Both the position numbers and the translations under genes were made by a program. This document shows positions 19,883 through 28,382 of a stretch of 64,000 nucleotides of DNA, piece after piece. Below the pieces are notes generated by a model. That model was not told where the DNA came from and did no database searches. It saw only the letters and a list, made by a program, of their open reading frames with translations. Within the stretch, counting starts at the first letter, position 1, and each line of letters starts with the position of its first letter. Origin of the DNA: Actinomycetota bacterium (GTDB lineage Bacteria > Actinomycetota > Actinomycetes > Actinomycetales > Dermatophilaceae); the NCBI GenBank assembly GCA_020161815.1, contig JAIUOP010000004.1, positions 62,001-126,000 of the forward strand, read 5' to 3'.

Positions 19883-21933
19883 CCGGGCATTCTCGCAATC
19901 CCGGTGCGTTCCCCCGAAATCGGCTCCCTCAGGCCCAGCGCGGCCGCCGCGAGCGCGCGCAGCCGGTCCCGTTCGGCCCGGTGGGTCGTGCGGTCGATCG
20001 GGACCTCGATGACCCGTATGCCGTCCGCTGCCGTTCGCAGCGCGGCCTCCAGGGCTGCGGCCGTCGCCGCACGCTGGTGCGGTATGCCGTGGGCGCGGCA
20101 GAGCGCCGACAGCTCGGTCCCGGTGGGGGTGCCGAAGATCCGCTCGAAGTCCTGGGCCCGCGCCGGCTCCCCGGGTTCGAGGGTGCCGAAGATGCCGCCC
20201 CCGTCGTCATTGGCGACGACGATCGTCAGGTTCGGGCGTGGCTCGTCCGGGCCGATGAGCAGGCCGCCGCTGTCGTGGAGGAAGGTGAGGTCACCGAGGA
20301 CGGCGACCGTGTTGCGCTCAGGGGATGCCAGCGCGATGCCGATCGCGGTCGAGACGCACCCGTCGATGCCGGCGAGCCCCCGCGAGGCGATCACGTCGAC
20401 CCGCTGGTCGAAGGTCGCGGCCACGTCGAGGTCGCGAGGAGTGTTCGAGGAGCCGACGAAGAGCAGGGTGTCCTCGGGCAGCGCCACACCCAGGGCACGA
20501 GCCAGGGCCGGTCCGGTGCTCTCGGCCGGCGGGTCGGCGTCGACGGCGGCCGCGACCGCCCGCCCGGCCCCGAGCCACTGCTCCCGCCAGGTCCCGAGTG
20601 CTCCCCCCGCGTCCCCAAGACAGTCGAAAGTAGACGAGGAGTCGTCCGCGGCCACCTCAAGGAGCTCTTCGTCTACTTTCGACTGTCCGGGAGAGGGGTG
20701 TCCGGGGCCGTTCGGGTCGGGGACGGTCGGGTCGGCGATGGTCGGGTCGGGGACGGTCAGGCGAAGCAGCGCGGCGAGGCTGACGCGGAGGGCGTCGCGC
20801 CCGGGGACGTCGAGTTCGAGCCCGGCCGAGCACAGCACCAGCCGAGCACCGGGTCGGCGGACCAGCCGGGCCAGCGGCCTCGACAGCGTCGGACGTCCGA
20901 CGACGACGATGACCTCGGGTTCATGCGCCTGGACGAACTCCTCGACACCGGCGACCAGGACTCCGTGGCGCACGACCCCTCTGCGTGGGTGGTGTCCGAA
21001 GGGTTCGCCGAGCACCGGCAGTCCCTGCTGCTCCGCCCAATCGAGCACCGCGCGCGAGGTCTCTGTCGTGGGGACGTCCCCCAACAGCACCAGGGTCCGT
21101 TCCGGGAGTGCGACCAGCTCCGAGGAGTCCTGAGCGCGGGAGTCCTCAGCGCGCCAGACGGGCGCCGTGGATCCATCGGTGGCGCGCCAGACCGGCGCCT
21201 TGGCTCCATCGGTCCTGGCGGTCGAATCATCGAGTGGCCACTTTCGGCCGCTTTGAGGGCCCTCGGAGCGACCCAAAGTGCCCTCTCGACTGCCGAGGCC
21301 GTCTGCGCCTGGGGGCGGTGCGGCCTCGCTGCGGCCCGCGGCGTGCGCCAGGTCCGGAACGAGGGGCTCGCGGAACTGGACGTTGAGGTGCACCGGCCCT
21401 GCGGGATGTCGAGTGAGGGCGTCCGCCGAGACGTCCGCGGACACGTTCCCGCTCGCCATTCCTGAAGCGGCCGCCACCGCCGCATGCGCCACCGCCGCCA
21501 GCTCGGAAAGCGCGGTCTCGGGAGCCAGGTCGCCCTCCCACCGCACCTCCCCGGCGAACATCCCCGGCTGGACCGTGGTCTGGTTCGCGCCGGTGCCCCG
21601 CAGGTCCGCCGGCCGGTCGGCGGAGAGCACCAGGAGCGGCACGCGCGCATGGTGCGCCTCGAGCACCGCCGGGTGGAGGTTGGCCACCGCGGTCCCGGAC
21701 GTGGTGATGACCACCGCCGGGACGCGCGAGACCTTGGCCAGCCCCAGGGCGAGGAACCCGGCCGAGCGCTCGTCGACGCGCACGTGCATTCGAAGGCGAC
21801 CTGCGCGCTCGGCCGCGGCCACGGCATACGCGAGCGCCGAGGATCGGGACCCGGGGCAGAGGACCACCTCGCGCACCCCCTCGGCCACCAACGCGTCGAC
21901 GAGCGCGCGCGCCGAGGCGGTGGAGGGGTTCAC
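19879..21933 (-). CDS. menD: SEPHCHC synthase with repeat-derived insertions
   Basis: Thiamine-diphosphate enzyme joining isochorismate and 2-oxoglutarate. It shows the motifs CPGSRSSALAYA, TTSGTAVANLHPAV, VLGDLTFLHDSGGLLIG and VVANDDGGGIFGTLEPGE. At 684 aa it is ~120 residues longer than usual. The excess lies in two low-complexity inserts: residues ~200-270 (encoded by a palindromic repeat and a 33-nt direct repeat) and residues ~385-440 (a DPT/VPDP tandem and another palindromic repeat). The GTG start at 21933 overlaps the upstream stop as GTGA. Catalytic motifs are intact, so it is probably functional. Confidence 0.9.
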   Translation of the reverse strand: MNPSTASARALVDALVAEGVREVVLCPGSRSSALAYAVAAAERAGRLRMHVRVDERSAGFLALGLAKVSRVPAVVITTSGTAVANLHPAVLEAHHARVPLLVLSADRPADLRGTGANQTTVQPGMFAGEVRWEGDLAPETALSELAAVAHAAVAAASGMASGNVSADVSADALTRHPAGPVHLNVQFREPLVPDLAHAAGRSEAAPPPGADGLGSREGTLGRSEGPQSGRKWPLDDSTARTDGAKAPVWRATDGSTAPVWRAEDSRAQDSSELVALPERTLVLLGDVPTTETSRAVLDWAEQQGLPVLGEPFGHHPRRGVVRHGVLVAGVEEFVQAHEPEVIVVVGRPTLSRPLARLVRRPGARLVLCSAGLELDVPGRDALRVSLAALLRLTVPDPTIADPTVPDPNGPGHPSPGQSKVDEELLEVAADDSSSTFDCLGDAGGALGTWREQWLGAGRAVAAAVDADPPAESTGPALARALGVALPEDTLLFVGSSNTPRDLDVAATFDQRVDVIASRGLAGIDGCVSTAIGIALASPERNTVAVLGDLTFLHDSGGLLIGPDEPRPNLTIVVANDDGGGIFGTLEPGEPARAQDFERIFGTPTGTELSALCRAHGIPHQRAATAAALEAALRTAADGIRVIEVPIDRTTHRAERDRLRALAAAALGLREPISGERTGIARMPG
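20624..20682. repeat. 59-bp TCGA-bounded palindromic repeat inside menD
   Basis: The arms extend slightly beyond the TCGA ends: GACAGTCGAAAGTAGACGA at 20619-20637 is matched perfectly by its complement at 20669-20687. From TCGA to TCGA the element is 59 bp. It lies within the menD reading frame, in a segment with no counterpart in ordinary MenD. Length and ends match the other elements at 21230, 38995, 41327, 57554 and 57648, though the arm sequence differs. Confidence 0.75.
21149..21214. repeat. two 33-bp direct repeats in menD
   Basis: Two adjacent 33-bp units, starting GCGCGCCAGAC at 21149 and 21182, differ at a few bases and encode two copies of an 11-residue APVWRA-type peptide in the first MenD insert. 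A shorter 15/18-base tandem rich in GGGTCGG at about 20707-20760 encodes DPT-type repeats in the second insert. Confidence 0.8.
21230..21289. repeat. 60-bp TCGA-bounded palindromic repeat inside menD
   Basis: Imperfect palindrome starting TCGAGTGGCCACTTT and ending AAAGTGCCCTCTCGA, exactly 60 bp. It aligns without gaps with the element at 57648-57707 (about 45 of 60 positions by eye). Being 20 codons long it keeps the menD frame open, and it encodes part of the first non-conserved insert. Confidence 0.75.
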
Positions 21934-23156
21934 GAGCGTGGATTCTGCCACTGCCGGGTCAGCACGTACTCGTGCGCGATCGCCCTCCTCCCCTCGCCCT
22001 CGGTGAACGGTGCGACGACCTGCTCCCACGACTCCACCGCGGGATCACGGCGGCTCAGTGCCTCGACCTCACGCGCCGACCGGACATAGAGCTCCCCCGA
22101 GTGCGCCCGGGAGCCCAGCCCATCGGTGTCGTCCGGCGGCGGATCGAGGACCACGGTCGTCCACGCGCCGCCCTGCCGGCCGGGGACGCCGTCGAGCCGC
22201 GGCACCGGGTCACCACGGTGCTCCAGGGCCACCGACCCGATCGTCCGCGGCAGCGACAGGCGGCCGGTCGGGGAGCCTGCCGTGACCACGCCGGTGACAC
22301 GGCGCCCGTGCCGGAAGGCCGGGTCGGCGGCGAGGCCCACGGCGAGGATGCCGCCGAGCGAGTGTCCGGTGAGCAGGATCGGCTCGGCGCTGGTGTCGCG
22401 GCCGGTGGAGCGCTGCGCCTCGAGCAGCGCCAAGTGGACACCGATCGCGGCCGCCGAGGACTGGGAGCGCACGGCATGGACGTCGGCCGTGACGTCGAAG
22501 GGGTTCTCCCCGGGTGCGGGCGACCACGACTGCGTCCCGGAGATCGCGACGACCCACACCGACCGGCCGTCCCGGTCGACGACCTCGGTGACGCGCACCA
22601 GTCCGTCCTCCGCCGCCACGTCGACGTCGTCCGCGACGAGGTCCCCGAGTCCGGTGGGCGGAGGCGCCTCGGCGGGGGCACGGCGGTCCAGGACCACCAC
22701 CGCGTCGGTCCGCTCCTCCAGCCATCCGAGCCGGCTGCCCAGACCCAGCAGCGGCTCCAGGGCCACGCGATGCCCGACGTGCGCCCCTCCCTCCACGAGA
22801 GCTGGGTGCGCGTGGACGAACCGGTCCAGTCCACGCAGGGCAGCACCCACCCCGTCCTCGACCGCCGCATAGACCGCGGCCAGCCGGTGGAGGCGACGGC
22901 CCATCGTGGCCAGCTCCGCCTGCTCGGCACGCCCAATCGCCGCCGCACGGAGCACTTCGTGCTCGACGTGGGACACGGCCCGGGACCAGGTCAGGGCGTC
23001 GGCACCACCGACCACCGCCTCGAGCCCGGCCGCCGCGGCGATCGCCATCGTGCGTCCCACCGGCAGGCTGCCGACGATGTCCTCGACCTCGGCCGCCGCA
23101 TCCTGGAGGGCCACGGCCGCGGCGGCGACGTCGTCCGGGCGCACTCCCACCCTCAT
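21930..23156 (-). CDS. alpha/beta hydrolase with ESX-like helical N-terminus
   Basis: 408 aa, function unknown. Residues ~1-110 are alanine-rich helices (VAAAAVALQDAAAEVEDIVGS and a LRAAAIGRAEQAELATMGRR stretch) resembling WXG100/ESX-type bundles. The C-terminal half is an alpha/beta hydrolase with the nucleophile elbow TGHSLGGILAVGLA near residue 265. No signal peptide or transmembrane helix is seen. The start overlaps the upstream small gene (ATGA) and the stop overlaps the menD start (GTGA), so all are co-transcribed. Together with the small partner it looks like a toxin-like or secreted pair, but no secretion genes are nearby. Confidence 0.65.
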   Translation of the reverse strand: MRVGVRPDDVAAAAVALQDAAAEVEDIVGSLPVGRTMAIAAAAGLEAVVGGADALTWSRAVSHVEHEVLRAAAIGRAEQAELATMGRRLHRLAAVYAAVEDGVGAALRGLDRFVHAHPALVEGGAHVGHRVALEPLLGLGSRLGWLEERTDAVVVLDRRAPAEAPPPTGLGDLVADDVDVAAEDGLVRVTEVVDRDGRSVWVVAISGTQSWSPAPGENPFDVTADVHAVRSQSSAAAIGVHLALLEAQRSTGRDTSAEPILLTGHSLGGILAVGLAADPAFRHGRRVTGVVTAGSPTGRLSLPRTIGSVALEHRGDPVPRLDGVPGRQGGAWTTVVLDPPPDDTDGLGSRAHSGELYVRSAREVEALSRRDPAVESWEQVVAPFTEGEGRRAIAHEYVLTRQWQNPRS

Positions 23157-23392
23157 GACGTCTCCACCCACGCGGCCAGGCCCCGGAGCCGGTGAGCGAC
23201 ACCGTCGTGCTGCCGCGCCAGCTCGACGAGCGCGGCCCAGCGGGCCACGAGCTCCTCACGGCAGCGATCGGCCCCCGGGCCCTGCCAGTCGGGCGTCGCC
23301 GCCCACCGCACCACCCCTGCGCGCCGCCGCAGCCGGTCGGCGCTCGCCTCCCAGCGCATCGCGAGCTCGAGCAGTTCGTCCATGTGGCCCAC
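23153..23392 (-). CDS. small WXG100-like helical protein
   Basis: 79 aa, entirely helical, with a central WQGPGADRCREELVARW stretch: a W-x-G turn between two helices, like WXG100 proteins, though the fit is loose. It overlaps the next gene, which has an ESX-like N-terminal bundle, so the two proteins may pair. The start is a GTG at 23392 or an ATG three codons in (23383); neither has a clear ribosome site. Confidence 0.55.
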   Translation of the reverse strand: MGHMDELLELAMRWEASADRLRRRAGVVRWAATPDWQGPGADRCREELVARWAALVELARQHDGVAHRLRGLAAWVETS

Positions 23393-23480
23393 TCGACACC
23401 GTTGCCGCCGGGCTCACCGGCCCGCCGGCCGCCCCTGTGGACGACACGCCTGGGCGGACCGGCCGTGTGGATGAGTTGCC

Positions 23481-23486
23481 TAGGCT
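23481..23486 (+). promoter_or_regulatory. -10 box of leaderless mtr
   Basis: TAGGCT followed by exactly seven bases and the ATG of mtr. This spacing puts transcription start on the start codon, as in leaderless actinobacterial genes; no ribosome site is present. Confidence 0.6.
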
Positions 23487-23493
23487 GGACCGC

Positions 23494-24894
23494 ATGCCCC
23501 ACCACGACCTCGTCATCATCGGCACCGGCTCGGGCAACTCGCTCGTCACCCCCGAGCTCGAGGGGCTGGACATCGCGATCATCGAGGAGGGCACCTTCGG
23601 GGGGACCTGCCTCAACGTCGGCTGCATCCCGACCAAGATGTTCGTGCTGCCGGCCGACCGGGTGCTCGAGGCGGAGGACTCGGCCCGCCTCGGCGTCGAG
23701 TTCACCGCACCGGACGTCGACTGGCCGGCCATCCGGGAGCGCGTCTTCGGGCGGATCGACCCGATCGCAGCCGGCGGCGAGGACTACCGCCGTGGTCAGG
23801 ACTTCGTCACCGTGTATGCCGCCCACGCCCGGTTCGTCGGTGAGCGTCGCCTCGCGCTGGCCGGCGGTGAGGAGGTCAGCGCCGACCGGGTGGTGGTGGC
23901 GGCCGGGTCGAGGGCGATCGGGCTCCCGGTCGACGGGCTCCGCGAGCCGGACCCCGCACGGGGCCTGCACACCTCGGACACGATCATGCGCCTGCCTGAG
24001 CTGCCGCCTCGCCTGCTGGTCCTCGGTGGCGGGTTCGTGGGATGCGAGTTCGCGCACGTGTTCTCCGGCCTCGGCGTCGACGTGACCCAGGTCCAGCGCA
24101 GCGCGGTCCTGCTGGCCAAGGAGGAGACGGAGGTGGCGAAGCGCTACACCGCGCTCGCCGGCCAGCGCTACGACCTCCGCCTGGCGACCAGGGTCGTCGC
24201 CGCGCATCGCACCGACGCCGGCACCTGGCAGGTGCACGTCGAGGGGCCGGAAGGGCCGGGCGTGGTCGAGGCGGAGGTCGTCCTCATGGCGGTCGGTCGC
24301 CGGCCCAACGGGGACCGGCTCGACGTGGCGGCCGGGGGGATCGCCACCGACGAGAACGGCCTCGTCGTCGTCGACGGCCAGCAGCGCACGAGCGCCCAGG
24401 GCGTCTGGGCCCTGGGGGACGTCAGCAGCCACTGGCAGCTCAAGCACGTCGCCAACCACGAGGCGCGGGTCGTCGCGCACAACCTCGCCGTCGCCTTCGG
24501 ACGGACCGATGCGGACCCCGTCGAGTCGGACCACCGGTTCGTCCCGCACGCCGTCTTCGGCCACCCCCAGGTCGCCTCCTTCGGGCCGACCCGAGCCCAG
24601 CTGGACGCGAGCGGCACGGCATACGTCTCCAAGACCCAGAAGTTCGGCGATGTCGCCTACGGCTGGGCACTGGAGGACACGTCCGGGTTCCTCACCGTGC
24701 ACGCGAGCCCAGTGACGCGCCGGGTCCTGGCTGCGCACTGCATCGGGCCGCACGCCTCGACGGTGATCCAGCCGCTGATCCAGGCGGCCTCGTTCGGGCA
24801 GGACGCTCACGCCGTGGCGCGGGGGCAGTACTGGATCCACCCCGCTCTCTCCGAGGTGGTCGAGAACGCCCTCCTCGGCCTCGAGTTCCCCTGA
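23494..24894 (+). CDS. mtr: mycothione reductase
   Basis: 466 aa NADPH-dependent flavoprotein disulfide reductase that recycles oxidised mycothiol. It has the N-terminal FAD motif VIIGTGSGNSL, the redox-active pair GGTCLNVGCIPTKM (~residues 37-50), the NADPH-fold LVLGGGFVGCEFAHVFSGLG (~170), the FAD motif GVWALGDVSSHWQLKHVAN (~300), and the C-terminal catalytic HPALSEVVENALL. GTGSGN instead of the usual GxGxxG variants is typical of Mtr rather than lipoamide dehydrogenase. The upstream frame is open but the leaderless promoter fixes the start at 23494. Confidence 0.88.
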   Translation: MPHHDLVIIGTGSGNSLVTPELEGLDIAIIEEGTFGGTCLNVGCIPTKMFVLPADRVLEAEDSARLGVEFTAPDVDWPAIRERVFGRIDPIAAGGEDYRRGQDFVTVYAAHARFVGERRLALAGGEEVSADRVVVAAGSRAIGLPVDGLREPDPARGLHTSDTIMRLPELPPRLLVLGGGFVGCEFAHVFSGLGVDVTQVQRSAVLLAKEETEVAKRYTALAGQRYDLRLATRVVAAHRTDAGTWQVHVEGPEGPGVVEAEVVLMAVGRRPNGDRLDVAAGGIATDENGLVVVDGQQRTSAQGVWALGDVSSHWQLKHVANHEARVVAHNLAVAFGRTDADPVESDHRFVPHAVFGHPQVASFGPTRAQLDASGTAYVSKTQKFGDVAYGWALEDTSGFLTVHASPVTRRVLAAHCIGPHASTVIQPLIQAASFGQDAHAVARGQYWIHPALSEVVENALLGLEFP

Positions 24895-24897
24895 CGC

Positions 24898-26253
24898 TCA
24901 GGACATTTCGCAGAGGAACAAGGCCAGGGCGTATGCCGTGCGCTCCAGTTCGCGTGGATCGACGCTTTCGTCGGTGGCGTGGATGCGGCAGGCCGGCTCC
25001 TCGACGCCGAGCAGCATGATCTCCGCTGCGGGATGGAGCTCGGCGAGGGCGACGGCGAGCGGGATCGAGCCGCCCTGACCGGTCGTGACCGGTGGCACGC
25101 CGAAGGCGACCTCCATGGCACGCCGCATCGCGGCATACGCCGGGCCGTCGGTGCGTGCCCGGAAGCCTCGCCCCAGGGACACCGGGGTGACCTCGACGTC
25201 TCCCCAGGGGATGTGCCGCCGCAAGTGCTCGATCAGGAGCCCCTGTGCCACAGCGGAATCGGTGTCGGCAGGCACCCGCAGGTTGACCACAGCACGCGCC
25301 TGACCCTGGACGGCCGCGGTGACGCGGGAGACCGGCGGCGCGTCGATGGCGAGGACGGTGGCTGCGGGTCGGGCCCAGATCCGGTCGGCGATGGCGCCCG
25401 GATCCCCCAGCGGCGCGACCCCCTCGAGCGCTGCGACGTCCCCGCTGAAGCGGGCCGGGTCGACCGGCGCGCCGTCCCAGGTGCCGGCATGGTCGAGTCC
25501 GTCGATCGTCGTCTCGCCGGTGGGGTCCCGCAGGGTGGCCAGGCCCATGAGCAGGGCCTGCAGGGCGTCCGGGGCGGCCCCGCCGTACATGCCCGAGTGG
25601 GCGGCGTGCTCCATCGTGCGGACGGTCACCAGCACGCTGCCGGTGCCGCGCAGCGAGGTCGTGAGCGTGGGCACGCCCGCCTCGATGTTGCCGGTGTCGG
25701 CGAGCACGATGGCATCGCCGCGCACGAGCTCGGGCCGCGCACGTGCCAGTGCCTCCATGCCCCCGGAGCTCTGCTCCTCGGACCCCTCGACGACGAGGGC
25801 GACCTCGACCGGCCACTCCCCCGCGACCGCACGCACCGCCCGCAACGCGAGGAGGACAGCCATGAGGTTGCCCTTGCAGTCGGCGGATCCCCGCCCGTAC
25901 CAACGTCCGTCGCGCTCGGTGAGCGTCCACGGGTCCGATGTCCAGTCCGTCGGGTCACCCGCCGGCACGACATCGTGGTGCGTGTAGAGCAGCACCGACC
26001 GGGACCCGGCGCGCTCCGTGCGCCCGCACACGGCCAGCGACCCGTCCGGGGTCTCGATCTCCTCGATGCCCTCGAGGCCCATGTCGGCGAGCAGGGCGCG
26101 CACCTGCCGGGCCGCCGCGAGGCACTCCGAGGCCGGCTCGATCGCGGGGTTGGCGACCGAGCGGAAGGAAACGAGGCGCGCGAGCTCGTCCCTGACCCAC
26201 GGCATACCGTCGGCGACGGCCGACCGCAGCGCTTCCCTGTCGATGGCGACCAC
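24898..26253 (-). CDS. M20 family metallopeptidase (dipeptidase-like)
   Basis: 451 aa zinc peptidase of family M20 (ArgE/DapE/CPG2/carnosinase type). The metal-site regions are visible: YTHHDVVP (first His and Asp), YGRGSADCKGN (bridging Asp), EGSEEQSSGG (Glu general base and ligand) and the C-terminal His in CRIHATDESV. The dimerisation lid lies between ~190 and 320. A GTG start at 26253 is chosen because GGGGAGG precedes it. It is last in a run of closely spaced genes with an esterase, a cyanophycinase-like protein and an ATP-grasp enzyme, suggesting a peptide or amide substrate. Confidence 0.85.
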   Translation of the reverse strand: MVAIDREALRSAVADGMPWVRDELARLVSFRSVANPAIEPASECLAAARQVRALLADMGLEGIEEIETPDGSLAVCGRTERAGSRSVLLYTHHDVVPAGDPTDWTSDPWTLTERDGRWYGRGSADCKGNLMAVLLALRAVRAVAGEWPVEVALVVEGSEEQSSGGMEALARARPELVRGDAIVLADTGNIEAGVPTLTTSLRGTGSVLVTVRTMEHAAHSGMYGGAAPDALQALLMGLATLRDPTGETTIDGLDHAGTWDGAPVDPARFSGDVAALEGVAPLGDPGAIADRIWARPAATVLAIDAPPVSRVTAAVQGQARAVVNLRVPADTDSAVAQGLLIEHLRRHIPWGDVEVTPVSLGRGFRARTDGPAYAAMRRAMEVAFGVPPVTTGQGGSIPLAVALAELHPAAEIMLLGVEEPACRIHATDESVDPRELERTAYALALFLCEMS

Positions 26254-26263
26254 GCGGCCTCCC

Positions 26264-27454
26264 CTACTCGTAGACGAACAGCTGCGGGCCCGGGTGCAGC
26301 CAGGAGAGGCCGTCGCGCAGCTGGTCGCGCCAGTTCTCCCAGTTGTGGCCGTCACGGGACTCGGTGTACTTCACCGTCATGCCGGTCGCCCGGAAGACCG
26401 GGACCATCGACCGGTTCGGGGTGATGAGCGGCTCGTAGGTCCCGCAGGTCATGAAGATCCGGTCCACTGGCGCACTCGGACGGGCGCGGTAGCGGTTGAC
26501 GAAGCGCACCACCGGGTCGAAGAAGGGGCCGCCGCCGTGATCGGTGCCGATGTCGGTGAAGACGAGCGAGGCCGACTGGAGGAAGAGGGATCCGAAGAGC
26601 CCCGGGTAGCGGACCGCGGTCGACAGCGCTGCGATGCCGCCGAAGCTGGAGCCCATGAGCGTCCGGCCAGCAGGGTTGTCCTGCAACGGGAATCGGTCCG
26701 TGAGCAGGGGCAGCAGCTCGCGCGCGACGAAGCGGGCGTGAGGAGCGTGGTTGGGGTACTCCTTGAGGCGGTCCCGCGGGGGCACGAAGGCGACGATCAT
26801 CGGCGCGGTGTCGAGGCGGTGGATGAGGTTGTCCAGCACCGTCTTCATCGCGGTGTATCCGAGGTAGTCGGTGCCGTCGTGGACGACGAGCAGCGGGTAG
26901 CGCGCGGCCCGGCTGAAGCGGGCCGGGAGGTAGAGGTGCACCGGCTGGTCCCGACGCAGCGCCTTGGAGCGCACCACCTCCTCGACCAGGTCTCCCGGCC
27001 GCGCCTCGGGATCGTGGTGCACCCACTCGGGCACCTGGTAGCCCACGGCCGCGCAGACCGAGCTCGACCCCATCGGCGAGTTCGCGACCCGAGGGTTGAG
27101 CGGGTCGTTGAACCGGTGGTAGCGCTCCCCATGGCGCGTCTCGAGCTGGTACTCGACGCGGGACCCGGTGGGCAGGTCGGTCGTGCCGGCCCACAGGTCC
27201 GAGTCGCCGATGCGCCTGAGCGGCAACGGATCCGGCAGGCCGACGACGCGGTGGCGCACGAAGACCTCGTCCGCCTCGCCGCGGAAGAGGAAGGTCGCAC
27301 GCTCCCCCTCGACGATGGGTGCGCCGTGCCGGGCGAGGAAGCGGTCGATCGTCTCGGGGTCGAGCGGCCCCCGCTCGCGCAGCCGGTTGATGGCCAGGCG
27401 CCCGGGCGCGCGGCGACCGCCGGCCGGCTGGCCCTGGCGTCCGGAGGCGCTCAT
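26264..27454 (-). CDS. esterase, enterochelin-esterase (Fes/IroD) family
   Basis: 396 aa. Residues ~30-170 look like the N-terminal immunoglobulin-like domain of Fes (LFRGEADEVFVRHRVVGLPD, TGSRVEYQL). Residues ~185-396 are an esterase-D type alpha/beta hydrolase with LLVVHDGTDYL, the nucleophile elbow LMGSSFGGIAAL and the catalytic histidine region ESRDGHNWENWRDQL. Fes hydrolyses siderophore esters, but no siderophore genes are present, so the substrate is unknown. It overlaps the preceding gene by four bases (ATGA). Confidence 0.8.
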   Translation of the reverse strand: MSASGRQGQPAGGRRAPGRLAINRLRERGPLDPETIDRFLARHGAPIVEGERATFLFRGEADEVFVRHRVVGLPDPLPLRRIGDSDLWAGTTDLPTGSRVEYQLETRHGERYHRFNDPLNPRVANSPMGSSSVCAAVGYQVPEWVHHDPEARPGDLVEEVVRSKALRRDQPVHLYLPARFSRAARYPLLVVHDGTDYLGYTAMKTVLDNLIHRLDTAPMIVAFVPPRDRLKEYPNHAPHARFVARELLPLLTDRFPLQDNPAGRTLMGSSFGGIAALSTAVRYPGLFGSLFLQSASLVFTDIGTDHGGGPFFDPVVRFVNRYRARPSAPVDRIFMTCGTYEPLITPNRSMVPVFRATGMTVKYTESRDGHNWENWRDQLRDGLSWLHPGPQLFVYE

Positions 27455-28380
27455 CGGGGACGGACCTCGTGGACGATGCCGTCGACCCCGAGGATGCGCG
27501 CGCCGGCCGGCAGGGAGCCGTCGGCCCGGAGTCGCACGGTCGTGCCATCGTCGAGCAGGACGCAGTGCTGCTCGGTGAACCGTCGGGCGAGGATCGCGCA
27601 GCGGGCCCGGTCCTCCAGGCGCAGCCGTCGACGCGCATGCGGCAGCACCACGATCCCGCGGACCCGGCCCAGCCCGGCATCGAAGACCTCGGACTCGCTG
27701 GCGCCCTCGGGGCCGTGGTCGTGGAAGAGGACCACCCGCTCGGTGAGGGCCATCGCCCCGGCCGACCAGGCGATGACCGGCAGCGAGTCGGGGATCCGGA
27801 GGGCGAACAGGCGCAGGGTGCGCAGCAGCGTGCCCACGTGCCCGCCGGGCATGACCAGGGCCGCAGCATGGGCGAGGATGGCCTCGATCTCGCCCCGGTG
27901 CCAACCGATGACGCCACTGCCGTCGATCGGCGAATGGGCCGCGAAGTCGCCGTAGAGATCCCGCAGCGCGCGCAGGTACCACCGGTCCACCGAGCGCACG
28001 CCCTCGATGCCGTCGTCGACCGCGCCGAACCCCACCCCGAAGCCCGGGGTGGACCACACCCGCCGCTGCACGGCATACACCCCGTCCAGGGCGTGGTGCA
28101 GGCGCAGGCGGTACAGCGCCAAGAGGTCGTCATGGCGGTCGCGGAAGGCCAGCGCCGCCGACGCGAACGCGTGGTCCTTGGCGAGGACGTCGAGCATCCG
28201 GTGGTGCAGGCGCAGGTGGACGGCGCGACCGTCGAGGGCTGCGTCGAGCTCGTCGACGACGTCCTCGCGCTCCTCCCAACCGGAGTTGATCGTCGCCACC
28301 GGCCCGTCTGTGCCGAGGGAGCGCAGCACCGTCGTGGCCGTCGTCTGGAAGCGCTGGGGGCCCAGCAGGATGGTCGTCAT
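27451..28380 (-). CDS. type 1 glutamine amidotransferase-like / peptidase S51-like (cyanophycinase-type)
   Basis: 309 aa. The region AALVMPGGHVGTLLRTLRLF followed by VIAWSAGAMALTERVVLFHD matches the fold and the serine nucleophile motif (A-W-S-A-G-A) of peptidase S51/cyanophycinase-like proteins. The N-terminal ~130 residues are helical and unfamiliar. In the family the serine attacks a peptide or isopeptide bond. It begins two bases after the ATP-grasp gene and overlaps the esterase start by four. Confidence 0.7.
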   Translation of the reverse strand: MTTILLGPQRFQTTATTVLRSLGTDGPVATINSGWEEREDVVDELDAALDGRAVHLRLHHRMLDVLAKDHAFASAALAFRDRHDDLLALYRLRLHHALDGVYAVQRRVWSTPGFGVGFGAVDDGIEGVRSVDRWYLRALRDLYGDFAAHSPIDGSGVIGWHRGEIEAILAHAAALVMPGGHVGTLLRTLRLFALRIPDSLPVIAWSAGAMALTERVVLFHDHGPEGASESEVFDAGLGRVRGIVVLPHARRRLRLEDRARCAILARRFTEQHCVLLDDGTTVRLRADGSLPAGARILGVDGIVHEVRPR

Positions 28381-28382
28381 GG

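Noticed and set aside
18500..21465. Plus-strand open frames opposite menJ and menD
   Set aside because: Low-complexity translations without motifs; the minus strand has complete catalytic motifs for MenJ and MenD.
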